From Hyparrhenia diplandra (Eukaryota; Streptophyta; Magnoliopsida; Poales; Poaceae): a stretch of 64,000 nucleotides of DNA. Both the position numbers and the translations under genes were made by a program. The first letter of the stretch is position 1. Each line of letters begins with the position of its first letter. The notes below the pieces were generated by a model that had not been told where the DNA came from, made no database searches, and was given only the letters and a program-made list of their open reading frames with translations. The stretch is from positions 609,658 through 673,657 of the forward strand of contig JADLZK010001965.1 of NCBI GenBank assembly GCA_015847255.1, written 5' to 3'. Below, one piece after another: positions 46,271-58,417 of this stretch.

Positions 46271-46307
46271 GAAGCTAACTCCTCGTCGAAAACGAGGAGT
46301 TAGCTTC
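46271..46307. repeat. Perfect palindrome, 16-bp arms
   Basis: GAAGCTAACTCCTCGT, a 5-base loop CGAAA, then ACGAGGAGTTAGCTTC. A further inverted copy of AGTACAAGAAGCTAAC lies at about 46379-46395. Confidence 0.85.
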
Positions 46308-46543
46308 TAAAGCCAAGCCTTATTGATTTCAAACTTTTGTACTCCAATAATAGGCTATATATCTCATTAATGTGCAAAGTTAGCTTCTTGTACTAGGTCG
46401 ATGGAAGAGTGGCTTGTACCACCACCGGCTCTACGGGAGGTTTTGTACGATGATTATAATCATGTTCATGTCTGTTGAGTGAAGCTTGGACAATTCTCAA
46501 AAGCAGGACACTAAAACTTTGTGGTAGAATTTAGAAGTCAGAG

Positions 46544-46850
46544 GTGTTAATCTTGGTGGACTCAGGCACTGTTGGCACTTTCATAAGTGATGAATTGGCT
46601 AAAACACTGAGTCCAGTGCGCGCCTTGTGTGACATCCCAATTTGTAGCAGCTAATGGCAGCACTATGGTTTGCACACATAAGGTTCTGGATTTGTAGCGG
46701 AGTGCTTAGGGTCACATCTTCACTTCTACTGTTGACATCCCAATTGGTTAGAGATTTGCAACCCCATGTGGGTTCATTGGTCCAAGAAGGTGCCGAAGTT
46801 TACTTACCATGGAAAGAGAAACAACTGTGTTGCTATTGCACCTCCTAAGC
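46544..46850 (+). pseudogene. Ty3/gypsy aspartic protease relic
   Basis: The frame from 46544 reads VLILVDSGTVGTFISDELAK, the retropepsin active-site DSG with the usual LVDSG context. After a stop/frame change near 46650 a second frame gives AANGSTMVCTHKV and, past further stops, GHIFTSTVDIPIG, matching the typical order VANG...C...F...V.P.G of gypsy proteases. No reverse transcriptase follows, so only this fragment survives. Confidence 0.65.
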
Positions 46851-47040
46851 TCAAGGAAGCAAGGAGCTACTGAACAGACAGGCAGTCACTCGTTGTCTTC
46901 AATCTTCAATTCCACTTTGTTGTTCCTCCATCAAAGGTTTTCCAGGATCCATTCCTATGCAAGCTCAGTTGGGCTTCGTTTAGAGGCATCACCACCACCA
47001 TCAGCTTAGAGGAGGCTTCTACCGTTCAGCCACGTTGCCA

Positions 47041-47256
47041 GCCCATGGGCCTATCAACAGGTTCAGGCCCGCGCCGTGGGCTCAGTTGGGCTTCGCACCC
47101 CTCTTGTTTCTTCCCCGAGAAGACAAAACTGCTCAGCGCTTAGCCCCTTCCCACGTCCTCCGTGACTCCGTCCCTTTGCTCTGTCTTAAACCCTAGCGAG
47201 TTTCTAGAACCTTCCAGTTCCAGAAGCCTGACCCCTCGCTCGGAAGCCGCGGCGCC
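47041..47256 (+). promoter_or_regulatory. Ku70 promoter and 5' UTR
   Basis: TGGGCC/TGGGCT site II-like cores (about 47045-47095), a GC-rich TATA-less upstream, and a telo-box AAACCCTA at 47188-47195 in the leader. A second copy without a gene lies at 30036-30180. Confidence 0.65.
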
Positions 47257-50200
47257 ATGGACCTCGACCCTGAGGGCATCTTCCGCGACGACAGCGATGA
47301 GGACGAAGAGAACGTCCAGGTTCGTTCCGGCGGCTCTTTGCTGCGTCGTTTGTTTACCCTCTTTTCCCCTTTTGTTATTGGAAAAATCATCAGTGTTCTG
47401 AAAACTGATTTGACCCTGCTACGGAACCGCATTCGTCGCGGGTGCTGGATTGCTTGCTCGGTGGAATCAGGAGAGGGAGGCGAACAAGGATTTGGTTGTC
47501 TACCTTGTCGACGCCTCGCCCAAAATGTTCACCCCTGCTACCGCTACCACCCTGGTGAGTGAGGCACAACTAGTCTACGCCACCTAGTTTGTCAATCTGG
47601 GTATCGGGCTTTTTATGTCTCGGTTTGGAAATTAAAACCTAATGTGAAGTTGGATCATTAAGTCTGTTCTGGATGTTTGCAAGTAGTTTCTGTGTTACAA
47701 TCTATAGCCATATAGCATTTCAGAAAGAAGGCAGCTGATGAGTACTCCTCATAACCTTGTAGTAGTAGGTAATGCTATGCTAAATGTACTGCCTTGTCGG
47801 TTTGTCCTTTTGTCTGTAACTCTATATCTTATTATTCAGTCTATGTGGTCAAGTTTCGCCCTGACATTCTTTTAAGGGTTTGCAACATTATTACTAAATA
47901 ACAATGTAAATTATTTCTAAATAACAATGTAACATTTTGTTTTCAGGACGACGAAGAGCAGGAGACACATTTCCATACCATTATTAACTGCATCACAGTC
48001 GCTCTGAAGACACAAATTATTGGTAGATCTTATGACGAAGTCGCAATATGTTTCTTTAACACTGTAAGCTCTTTCTCAAATCAGTAAGCATACAACTCTG
48101 CTTCTAGCAATTTTTGTAGTTTGCAGTTCTGTTTTTCCTATTTGAGCTTTGATTTATCACAAGCATCTGTGTAAGAGTTCAAGAAGGAAAGAGCATGTTG
48201 CCAACTCTTCTTTGCATTATGTTTAGAACTCTGTGTCGCACATTTCCAGTCTTACTCAATATATCATTACTACCACCTCTCACAAATAATTGGGATATTG
48301 GTCACCAAAACGCTATCCAATAGGGCCATAAGCTCATAAGAAAAAAGTTGGCCACTGGTTTCTATTGTAACTTTATTTATAAACCTAGAAAAATATAATA
48401 TTAATATAGTGTGTTGTGAGACGAATATAAATAAAGTTTTAGATTGCAACTAAATATCAACTAAAACCATTGATAGGCAAATTTTGAAAGCTTCACTGCA
48501 TGTATCTCAGTGACCCCTAACGTTACTATTTTTTTTTGACGAAAAATGGTACTAAATTGTTTGTTGCATAGAGCGCACTTAGGCACTAAACTTGATGAAT
48601 AAGTAGCAAACTTGAAGGCTAAATAATGCAGTTTAAGTGCTGATGCATCCAGTAAAAAAATGGGAGGATCGGAGTCAGGAATGACAGTTTCTGTAATATA
48701 GATGTAGATGAATTGCAGTTTTTTGCTTATTTTCTTAAAGTGAAACAATGAGCTAACTTGCCTAACTATGCAACTGCCCTTTTTGTATTACTTATTAGTC
48801 ATTTCTCAACAAATATTCAACTTTGCCTGCTTAGGTCCCTTGCACTATTCATGAACTTTGTGTTGGTAGCATGTAAAGTAGAACCATTGCACAGATATTG
48901 CTAAGCATAGTGCCCAGTTGCTTGATCTGGTTTGTTCACAACTTCGCAGAAAGAGAAGAAGAATTTACAGGACTCAGCTGGTGTTTATGTTTATAATGTT
49001 GGAGACAGAGAGGAACTTGATAAACCCACTGCAAAACTCATCAAAGATTTTTCTTCCATTGAAGGTAATACCCACTATATGAATTATTCGTTGGTGACAC
49101 ATGGTCAATGTTTGAGGGACATGCATGCTCAACTTTTCAGTAGAATGTGGTTCATGGAAAATATTTTTGGCTAGTTATTTTTGTCCAGTAGAATCCTTGA
49201 TTTTGTTTGGGTGTAGTGATGTTATCTTTGTCATACAAGTGTCTTTGTTTGGGCCTCCCTGTTTTTCCCATGCCACTAATATTGCTTCCAAGTTCCACCC
49301 ACTTTCTTTAAGTACAGATAGTCTACCGCCTTTTATGTTGTAACTTTATTTCGTAACTTGTGTGTGCGACTACACATGCTTAAAAATAAGACATATAGAC
49401 TTAATTAAAAAATAAATCTCAAATCTCATTATAGTTTCTCATCAGGCTTGCTTCATGTTCTCAAATTCGATGCAGTGTGGTGTGTAACAGTATATACTGG
49501 CTAGATTATCATACTCATTAGATTTTCTTGTTAACTAGAACTCTAGAATGATATCCCGCACATTTGCTGTAGGAATGGTCTATAGTTACTGGCTTATCAG
49601 CTTATGGGACCTATTAGTACGGAAAACTTGCATGGAGAGGTAGATTATTATTATCATAAATGGATGTTGCTGTACGATGTGGCTCGCTGATGTCGACAGC
49701 TAAATGCATGTTAATAGGTGTTGTGGCTTGCTGATGTGGCTAGATTGCATGGAGATCGGAGAGAGAGCTTTCATAATTGCATGGAGAGATATATAAGCGT
49801 GGGCTGCTTTATAAGATATATAGATATACATTTTGTTTTGTCCTGGATTGATGAATTCAATAAGATATCTATGTATAGGGAAAAAGTTAGCAATCCTGTT
49901 TTCTTTTCTGGCTATAAACCTTGTTTCTACTCATTGCAGACTCTTTTATGAGCACCATTGGAAGTCGATATGGAATAACATCTGGATCCCGGGAGAATAC
50001 CCTGTATAATGCTCTTTGGGTTGCTCAGGCGCTTCTGCGCAAGGGGTATGACTACTTCCCTTCTTTTGGCCTTTGAGCAGTGTCATTAATTTGCATCCAA
50101 TAACACATTGCTGTTTAGTGAGGGCTATTGCCTATTGACATGTTATGTAGCCTTTGTACATCACCTTTCATGTAGGATCACTCAGCGAAGCTAAATTTTT

Positions 50201-53200
50201 TCACAATATGCAAACTAGACTGCATCAGTTTGTGTAGTTACTTGATTGATAAAGTGAATGTAGCATGCATATATATAGTGCTGTCTTCCTTCAAGTGCAC
50301 CACTTAATGCCTGTCTGAGTCTATTCATTCCATGTTCCTCATCTGAATCTTTTCAGATCTGTGAAGACCGTCAGTAAACGAATTCTTATATTCACCAATG
50401 AAGATGATCCTTTTGGTACTATTACAGGAGCAGTGAAAACTGATATGATTAGGACAACAGTTCAACGTGCAAAAGGCAATTCTTCTATGTAAAACTGCAT
50501 GCTGCCAGCACATCTCAAAATGAATTTTTGTCCTTTGCTTACCATAACTATGCTTTCTTTTTTCTTCAGGATGCACGAGATCTTGGCCTGTCTATTGAAC
50601 TTCTTCCACTGAGCCGGCCTGATGAGCAGTTCGACATGTCCCTATTTTATGCAGTAAGTCTCCATGATTGCTTTTTCTCTTCTCTATGTGCTAACTGCTG
50701 AACAGCTCCAATTGCCCACAGGATTTGCTTGGTCTGGATGGAGATGAGATAACTGAGTATTTGCCAACTGCTGGTTATAAGTATTATTCTTGAAACATCA
50801 ATATTACTTATGTATTTTTCGGATTTAGATGATATTTACTTTATGGTACTTTATTCTTACATCTCCTAGCACAAACAAATCAGACATTCACACTCGAGTG
50901 ATGAATGGAGATAGCAGGTCTGTTTGGATTGCAACCTGTGGCACCTGGCAGGCATGGTGCCAGCCAGGCAGCAATTCCAGCCGCCAGTTGCTCAAAATAG
51001 AAGGCCTGGGTTGCTGCCTGGCCAAGCAACTATGCCTGGAGGCGCAACCAAACAGGCCCAGCATGTTTTATGAAATCACAGTTGCCTCCATTTTGTTTCC
51101 ATTTGGACTTGTCTTTTCTTCTTTGAACAAAGGGCAAGGGCTTTGCCATTAATTGAACACACCCACCCCTCTACACACTGGGAATAAACACCAACCACAC
51201 ACCACTATGCACCACAGCTTCATAGCGGTATCTCATTTAGACTTGTCCTTGACCTCTATCAAAAAGCTGTCATGGAGGGCACTTCTGCAGAGTTTGTGAG
51301 TGTGTGAGTCTGTTATTTTCTTTTTTTTTGTGTGTGTATGGGGGGCGGGGTCTTCTTTCGTGGGGGCTCCTTACCCCTCCCCTTTTTCTTATCTTCTCTT
51401 ATTATAAAAAAATATGCAGCTCGCCTCCGTGTTTGAGAAAAAATGGACAGAGTTATCCATGTATTTGATGTTATATGATACAATACTTTGTGAGTTTCTT
51501 GTGTTACTATCCACTATCCAATAGTATAACATGAATTACTTATTTGTGTTTAGTGCATCTATTAAAAATGATTGTTTTATACTGTAGAGCTTTTGTAGAT
51601 TCCAGCTATAGAGCTATGTTGGAGTATGTTAAAAATTATACCATATGTTTGTGTCTTGCTTGTTCTTTTATGCTTTGCTATGCTGCTGGTCTGTTGATCT
51701 CTAATCATTTAGGAAGTTTGTATTTTCTCTGAATGGACATTTTAGTTTAAGATCTCTCTCTTCCACATTTTTTATTGATGTCTTTAAAGGCTACAGGATA
51801 TGATTAATAACTGAGGAAACCACAATTTTTCATTTGTCTTTAAAGGCTAGAGGATATGACTAATCAACTGAGAAGACGAATAATGAAGAAGCGCAGAGCC
51901 AAAACTCTTTCATTTGCGATTACCAATGATGTGTGCATAGAAGTACATACATACGCGCTGGTCCGTCCTACTACTCCAGGCATGCTCTGACTTTGGTTTT
52001 TTTTTCATGCTTTATTACTAACTATTGGTGTTGAAACATCTAAGTATATGCTGATTATATTTTTAGGGACAATTACATGGCTTGATTCACTAAGTAATCT
52101 TCCATTAAAGGTGAGCATATGATTAAAATCAGTTCCATGTTGCCTATTCTTTGGTTAATCTTTGACTCGTGAGCAAGTTTTGTTACTTTTTGTTTACTGT
52201 CTTTCATGAAAGAAGTTGTTAATTCATACATGATAAATAGAAAATTTGTAAACCACCTCACCGATCACAGCTACACAGACCATACTGACCATGCATACTT
52301 CTGGCCTAATACTATTGTTTTGAGATTGTTGCCATTATTGGTCATCGAGAATACATATATATATTTCTCTATAATGGATGGTACTCTTGATAGGTTTTGG
52401 TCATCCTTTTTTTTTTTTTCGGGGAAAAAGTCTACATAACCCCCTCAACTTTGGAGGGTAGTCTACTTCACCCCCCAAACTATGAAACCGGATTTTTCTA
52501 CCCAACTTTCTAAAACCGGTCAAATAACCCCCGGCGGTTTTGGATTGTGGTTTTGCTACAGTGAAGGTGGTTTTGTCATTTTATTTATTTACGCTGAATT
52601 TTGGAAAATCATAGTAAATCACCAAAAATCATAAAATAAAACTTTTAATGGGGGGTGAAGTAACTATTATGGTGCCGAGAGACTTTTAACATGACACAAA
52701 AGTCTATTCATATGATTGCTTGGATGCACAACCATATACAATTGTTAAGTTGGGTTTGAGTCTTACATTTAGTTACCAGTGCTACTTTTATGATTCTTCG
52801 ACATATAAGATATAATAACTAGAATGTTTATGCAGACTGAGAGGTCTTTCATATGCAATGATACTGGGGCTCTACTTCAGGATGCACAGACACGTTTTCA
52901 GATGTACAAAGAGTAAGCACACAAGGCACTGGCACTGTCATGTATGATCTTTGGGTGGTTTACTGTTGACTTGTATGATCTCCTTGCTGTCTATATCAAT
53001 GTGGTTGAAAAGGAGGATCCTGATAACTGCACGCTTGCACAAAAACAATTTCATTGCAAACACCTTTTAGAACATATCATTATTAAACATTATGTTGATA
53101 TAAAAGCCTTGGGAGCTGGCATGTGTGCATGTTTTCAGATGGAATAAATGAATTCCTATGGAGCACTGAGAATTTCGCGAGACATGGATGTCTCTGAAAC

Positions 53201-56200
53201 CATTTCTAGCTTTCAAATTGCAAACTGCCCTCACTTGTGCACTGTTAACACCTTTTTTATGTTTTAGAAAGTCTATTGCATGTTGCAAGATCATCAAGCT
53301 TATTTTTGCATGCATGCCTGGCTGCACTAGTATTTTGTTGGATTTCATTGTGTTGGATTACACTGTTATATGTTATTTCACTTTTACTATCCATTTATGC
53401 ATTTTTTTGTGCAGCACAATTGTCAAATTTTCTGTACATGAACTCTCTGAGGTTAAAAGGGTTGCAAGCCATCATCTTCGCCTTTTAGGTTTCAAGCCAT
53501 TGGATTGCTTGAAAGATTATCATAACTTACGACCGTCAACATTTATTTATCCAAGTGATGAGGTATTGTGTTCTTCTGGGGTTGCTTCAGTGTCCAGTTC
53601 TAGTTTGCTGCTGTACTGCAACTATCCACTTAATGCTGAGAATGTCGTTTTTTTCCATGTCTTCTTGCTTCTGAGCTTTCGGCAGATAATATAAGTTCAA
53701 AATTTAAAGAAGTTCTTCATGAATATATATTTTCATTGTAAAAGGATGAGGCGAACACAGTATCCAACTTGATATAGTATTTAGGTGCATACTAATTACT
53801 AAACCAACTTTAGTGATTTTAACATTTCATCTTTTGTCTCAACAATGAGCTATCACCTTGTCTGCATGATGTTATTTGTTAATTTGAACCAAAAAAATAA
53901 TTCTTTGGCCATATAAGGACAGTAGAGGACTCTACTGAAGGTTGACTAGTGTAGTAAATAAATTGTTATTCAGTTTAGGCAAACAATGGATTACTGCACA
54001 AGAGGGCTGCAGTACCAAAACTACAAGAATGTGCAAGGGACACAAGACTTGATTACACTATAGAACTAAGGCTATGCATCAACAAATAGTATGCAGTTCT
54101 AGGTGGGGTAGAAATTTCTTTGAGGCTCTTCCATAGGATTCTATGTGTTATTTCTTTTCTTGGTTACTCTTGCTTGGAGGTTCCATGTGTAAAATTTTCT
54201 TTTATTGTGCATTCTCAGATAGTTGGCTCACCCTTATGCTTTGATGCAGCGTATATTTGGAAGCACTCGTGTTTTCGTTGCTTTACATAGCTCAATGTTA
54301 CGTCTTGGAAGGTTAGCCACTATTATTTTCACATCACCCTTTTCAACTGTATAAGGAAAATACTCTGAATCAAGGAAACTAAATACTCTGAATGTGTATA
54401 AAGCTGCACTGAATCATCTTGGTGCATTTTCAATTGTTACTATGCTCTTATATGACATTTTGGCAGTAGCTTGAGTTATGCAATATACACACAGTAAAAC
54501 ATATCACATCACCAGCTGTGGTTAACTGTTGGATACAGTGACATGCAGTTGCATGCCGCTATTAGTCTGGAAGTTTGAGTCTCAGGAAGCAAGTCGTTTG
54601 CCATAATTGGTTTCCATGCCTTGCTTAACCAACCTTTGGCAGCGAACAAGGAAATCCTTGTTAGGGTGGGTAAATTTGTATATGTCAAAGTCAAGAAGCT
54701 CTTAAATGGGCAAGGTAGGCAAGAGAGCCAAACATGGCGAGGTGATCTATAACATAATGGACTTAAGCAATCATATATGTAAAATGTAGCATGTGTGTGA
54801 TTTCAGGTTTGCACTTGCATTTTATGGGAATCCAACTCGACCACAGCTCGTAGCCCTTGTTGCTCAAGTGAGGGATTCTGTTCAACCATGTCTGTTTAAC
54901 ATTTTGATACCAATATATATATCCTAATATGCTTTTCAAAATTAACTCTGGTCTGTTGGTCAATAAAACAGGAAGAGGTTACTTCCTCCAGTGGACAAAC
55001 TGAACCGCCTGGCATGAACATGATCTATCTTCCATACTCCGATGATATTAGATATCCTGAAGAAGTAAGGACTGGTGTTGTATTTTAACTTTACCATCAC
55101 CGTAAGCTAATTTTCTTTCTTTGGTTTGCAGGTTCATGTGACTTTGGATGATGCACCGCGTGCAACAGATGAACAAATCAAGAAAGCTTGAATATATTCA
55201 ATCGTATGGATCTGAAAAAATTTCGCTGCAATGCAAATTTCTAATCCAGGTAAATAACTATGAAGTCATTATTGACAATGCTACTCCAAAGCTATCTTTA
55301 TGACTCCTGCATTTGACCCTATCTTATTAGTTCATATTAAAGCTGAGTGCAAAATGAACAAGAGTGAATTGTGTCCTCTTAAATATTGCATGCCCTAAGT
55401 GATTGAAAGAGTCTTCTTAACCTGGACATAAACTTCTTCGGAAATTTACCTTTAGAGTCTTGGGTCAAGCCCTCAACATCTAGAATCATCTGCTTTACTC
55501 TAGGATCCACTATGAACATGCTCCATAGCTTTGAAAAGTATTTATATTTACCAGATGCTGCTGTAACGAAGATCAGGAGACCTATTGCAGGCACTTTTTT
55601 TTGGTGGATTAGATAAATGCTCAATATTTGAAGAGTGCTTGTTGCACATGCGATGTTGCTTGTTAGGCTGAAATGTCATTGATGCATATTATAACAAGCA
55701 TTTTATTCACTTGTGAATCACTTTGTAATTACACAAAAACCAGTCACATGTACATACTCTGATACGGCTTGTGTTGTCCAACATCAACAGCTTTGCAAAA
55801 GACACTATGGGATCTTGGAGGCCTTAGCTTTAGGTGAAGATGAGATGCCTGATATAAAGGATGAGACCCTGCCTCACGAAGAAGGCTTGTCTAGGTACTC
55901 TTTTGCTTGTCTATTTATATGCATGATAAACTATAGACTCTTTCTCTTTGAAATAGGCAATCTTGTTGGTGATGTCACTCTTCCTAAACAGGGGCGCAGA
56001 AAGATGGAAGCATAACTTATTGAATGCTTGAACAAGCTGAATTCCTGTTGGTTATATAAAAGCAATCTGCAATAGTTGACCATCTTATTCGTGCCTTGTG
56101 TGTGATGTTCCTTTCTATTCTTATCTCAGGCCAGGGATAGTCAAAGCTATTGAGGAATTCAAGACTTCAGTCTATGGTGAAAATTATGATCAAGATGAGG

Positions 56201-56705
56201 CAGAAGCAGCAGTGGGGGAAAGCTTCCCGTGGTGATGCTTCAAAAAAGCGGAAGGAAATCACTGACGCAGCTGCACAGATAACTGCTGCTTATGATTGGG
56301 CAGAACTTGCAGACAATGGAAAAGTGAGTAGTCAGATCCTTTTAGTAAGATCCATATCCATAAACGGGGAGGCAGTGGACACTAAATGCCATAATTTTTT
56401 TTCTTAACCTAAAGTTAATTAAAAAATTGTCTCCTGAGTATACATGCAACTAGAATTCAGCATATCACTTCCAGGTGAAATGTGCTAATGAATTTAGACT
56501 TAAAGCTTCTGCAATTGCCAATAATCATTGGCATCTACAATATTGTTTGGTTACCATGATTGTTTCTAAATTCGGAGGTTGTCATTTGCAGCTCAAGGGA
56601 TTGACGGTAGCGGAATTGAAATCCTACCTGACTGCACATGACCTACCGGTTTCTGGTAAGAAAGAGGTACTTGTCAGCAGGATCTTGACTCATCTGGGCA
56701 AGTGA
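47257..56705 (+). CDS. KU70: Ku70 (ATP-dependent DNA helicase 2 subunit 1), frame broken by small indels
   Basis: Ku70 pairs with Ku80 to bind DNA ends in non-homologous end joining and at telomeres. Nineteen exons: 47257-47319, 47471-47554, 47947-48063, 48950-49064, 49940-50045, 50357-50475, 50570-50653, 50722-50780, 51846-51979, 52067-52110, 52836-52912, 53415-53562, 54250-54311, 54807-54867, 54972-55064, 55132-55249, 55791-55894, 56130-56323, 56592-56705. Domains: N-terminal vWA-type (VVYLVDASPKMF at about 29-40), DNA-encircling core (about 250-455; RSFICNDTGALL, HHLRLLGFKPLD), C-terminal arm, and SAP domain at the end (LTVAELKSYLTAHDLPVSGK). About 630 residues if intact, normal for plants. 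Five one-base indels break the frame: extra A at 50471-50474, a missing base near 55188, extra A at 55215-55220, extra A at 55797-55800, extra G at 56214-56218. Exons 6 and 9 end at GC, not GT. Everything else stays in phase, so the gene is intact or only recently broken. Confidence 0.95.
49543..49824 (-). mobile_element. Short Helitron-like element in Ku70 intron 4
   Basis: On the minus strand it starts A|TCTATATATCTTATAAAGC and ends with a GC-rich GCAAATGTGCGGG region, ATATCATT and CTAG. The base after CTAG is A where T is expected, so the 3' boundary is imperfect. 282 bp, non-coding. Confidence 0.5.
50916..51059. mobile_element. Small MITE in Ku70 intron 8
   Basis: Left GGTCTGTTTGGATTGCAACC and right GGCGCAACCAAACAGGCCC form inverted ends; the GCCAGG/CCTGGC-rich interior folds back further. 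AGCA flanks both sides, possibly part of the target duplication. Confidence 0.6.
51778..51897 (+). repeat. Tandem duplication of the start of Ku70 exon 9
   Basis: GTCTTTAAAGGCTACAGGAT occurs at about 51779 and GTCTTTAAAGGCTAGAGGAT about 60 bp later. The upstream copy includes the acceptor and the first 30 or so exon bases with substitutions and an in-frame TAA. The downstream copy leads into the full exon. Confidence 0.75.
52418..52660. mobile_element. Truncated MULE-type MITE in Ku70 intron 10
   Basis: Starts GGGGAAAAAGTCTACATAAC followed by CCCCTCAACTTTGG, a terminal sequence typical of a common grass MULE-derived MITE. The opposite end is not found. Confidence 0.45.
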
Positions 56706-58049
56706 AGCAGCGTATCCGAACTGTTAGCTTTCTCAGACCCGGCTGTCATCTGTAGTGCTGTCAGACGGCTAGCTTGGATGCTGTGGGCTGTAAACCCGTA
56801 ATCCTCCCCTGTGTTGTCTACGTGCCAAGTTTTTGTATAGCGATATAGACAGCACCAGTGGCCAATATAACTTTTGTGTTAATTTTTATCTTGGTATCAT
56901 CTGCTTTTCTCAACATGGATCATCGTGTCTTTCTGAATAGTTGGAGAGCCACTAGATAGAGCATAACTGAAGAAGCTATACTAGTGCCCTCTTTGGCATG
57001 ACTCCCCGCGGCTTCATCTTCAATTCCTCTTTAAACATGATTTTAACCCAAAATATTCGACATAATATTTTTAATGCGCCCAAAGTTCTAGCTCGCTCTA
57101 TGGATTCTTGAGCTAGAGCTAGTAGTTGACATATCTCTGTTGTCTTTGATGTTTTTTTTGAAGAAAAAGAATAAAAAGGAGAAGTATTTGTCGTCGTCTC
57201 TATCTTTTGTCGTGAAGAAAAGGGAATAAAAGGAGAAAACGAAAGGCTTACTTACTGACCATTTGGTTTCGAACCTGGCGGTTTACTGGCTATTATGCCA
57301 AAGCAACGACCACATGATAAGTAATTGACTAGTACTAGCGTATATGTTGGACGCACGTGCAAGGAATTCAACCGCATCTCACCCTTGTTTTCTCAGTTCC
57401 TCCGGTCTTTGTTTTGAGCTAGTAGATCAGAAAGTATCAACTTGATGTCCACCCTCACGTGTAGTGTATAAAAGTCTAGATTGAAGAAGATATGGTGGTT
57501 ATAGCAAACTAAAGGTCTCCACAACAAACCGAAGTAGGGGCACGTTGACGGTACACACAACCAGAGGGCATATAAAGTTCAAAGGACTGAAATGGTCAAA
57601 ATTCAGGAATGGATCTGATGTGTATATAAAATATTGAGTGATATACAAAAAAGTCAAACGATTTACAAATTGGGATGGAGGAAGTATCAATTATATCTAG
57701 ATCTCAAGCACAAGCATTTAGTTCCGTGACATCTTCCTTTTTCAAATGTAAATTGGTTTTCTTTGAAATAGCTACGAAAAATCCTCCGATCCATGCCAGT
57801 TCCAAAACCTGGGTAATTTTTCATTGGAATTCTATCGGTAAAGCTCCGTTGCAAATCTTGACGGAAGAGACCTAGCAAAGGTGGTCCCCCAACATAACAA
57901 CGTCTTGGCTAACCATGTGTGTCGGTCTTTGGACTGAATGGACGAATGGTAGCTAGGGATGGCCTTTATCTTCTGGGCGTGCCATGATGGTCATATCTAT
58001 TTTGGAGAAAAAGTATAGCAGCTATACTACTAAGAGATTTAGGTGACTT
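56706..58049. other. Ku70 3' UTR and downstream intergenic DNA
   Basis: The Ku70 3' UTR probably extends to about 56890. Beyond it no gene is seen. A short Stowaway-like end, GGGATGGAGGAAGTA, lies at 57671-57685 without a visible partner. Confidence 0.45.
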
Positions 58050-58117
58050 GCTATCCTAAGCAATAAGAAGAATTGGGTTACATGCTATCCTAAGCAATAA
58101 GAAGAATTGGGTTAACA
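58050..58117 (+). repeat. 34-bp direct repeat, two units
   Basis: GCTATCCTAAGCAATAAGAA plus GAATTGGGTTACAT is present twice back to back with a single added A in the second unit. Confidence 0.9.
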
Positions 58118-58139
58118 TGCCACATATGTGCACCTACCA

Positions 58140-58415
58140 CACATGCTATCTCTATTCTAAAGTTTGATCCAAAAGTAAAACAATTTTTAGAGTCATCTAA
58201 AGTCAAACTCTTAAGTTTGATCAATTTTATAGAAAAGAGTAGCATCACTTATGATAAAAAGAAATAAATTATGAAAATATATTCCATGATTATCTACTAG
58301 TAATATTAATTTAACATCATGAACATTGTTGTATTTTTCTCTAAATTTGACTAGACCTAAAATCGTTTTACTTGGGACCACTCTAAAAATTTAATTTAAT
58401 TTGAGACGGAGGTAA
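58140..58415. mobile_element. Stowaway/mariner-like MITE, eroded
   Basis: AAGTTTGATCAATTTTATAG, an AT-rich centre, AAATTTGACTAGACCTAAAA and the end TTGAGACGGAGG are in the order found in Stowaway-type elements. The left terminus is lost. Confidence 0.55.
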
Positions 58416-58417
58416 GA

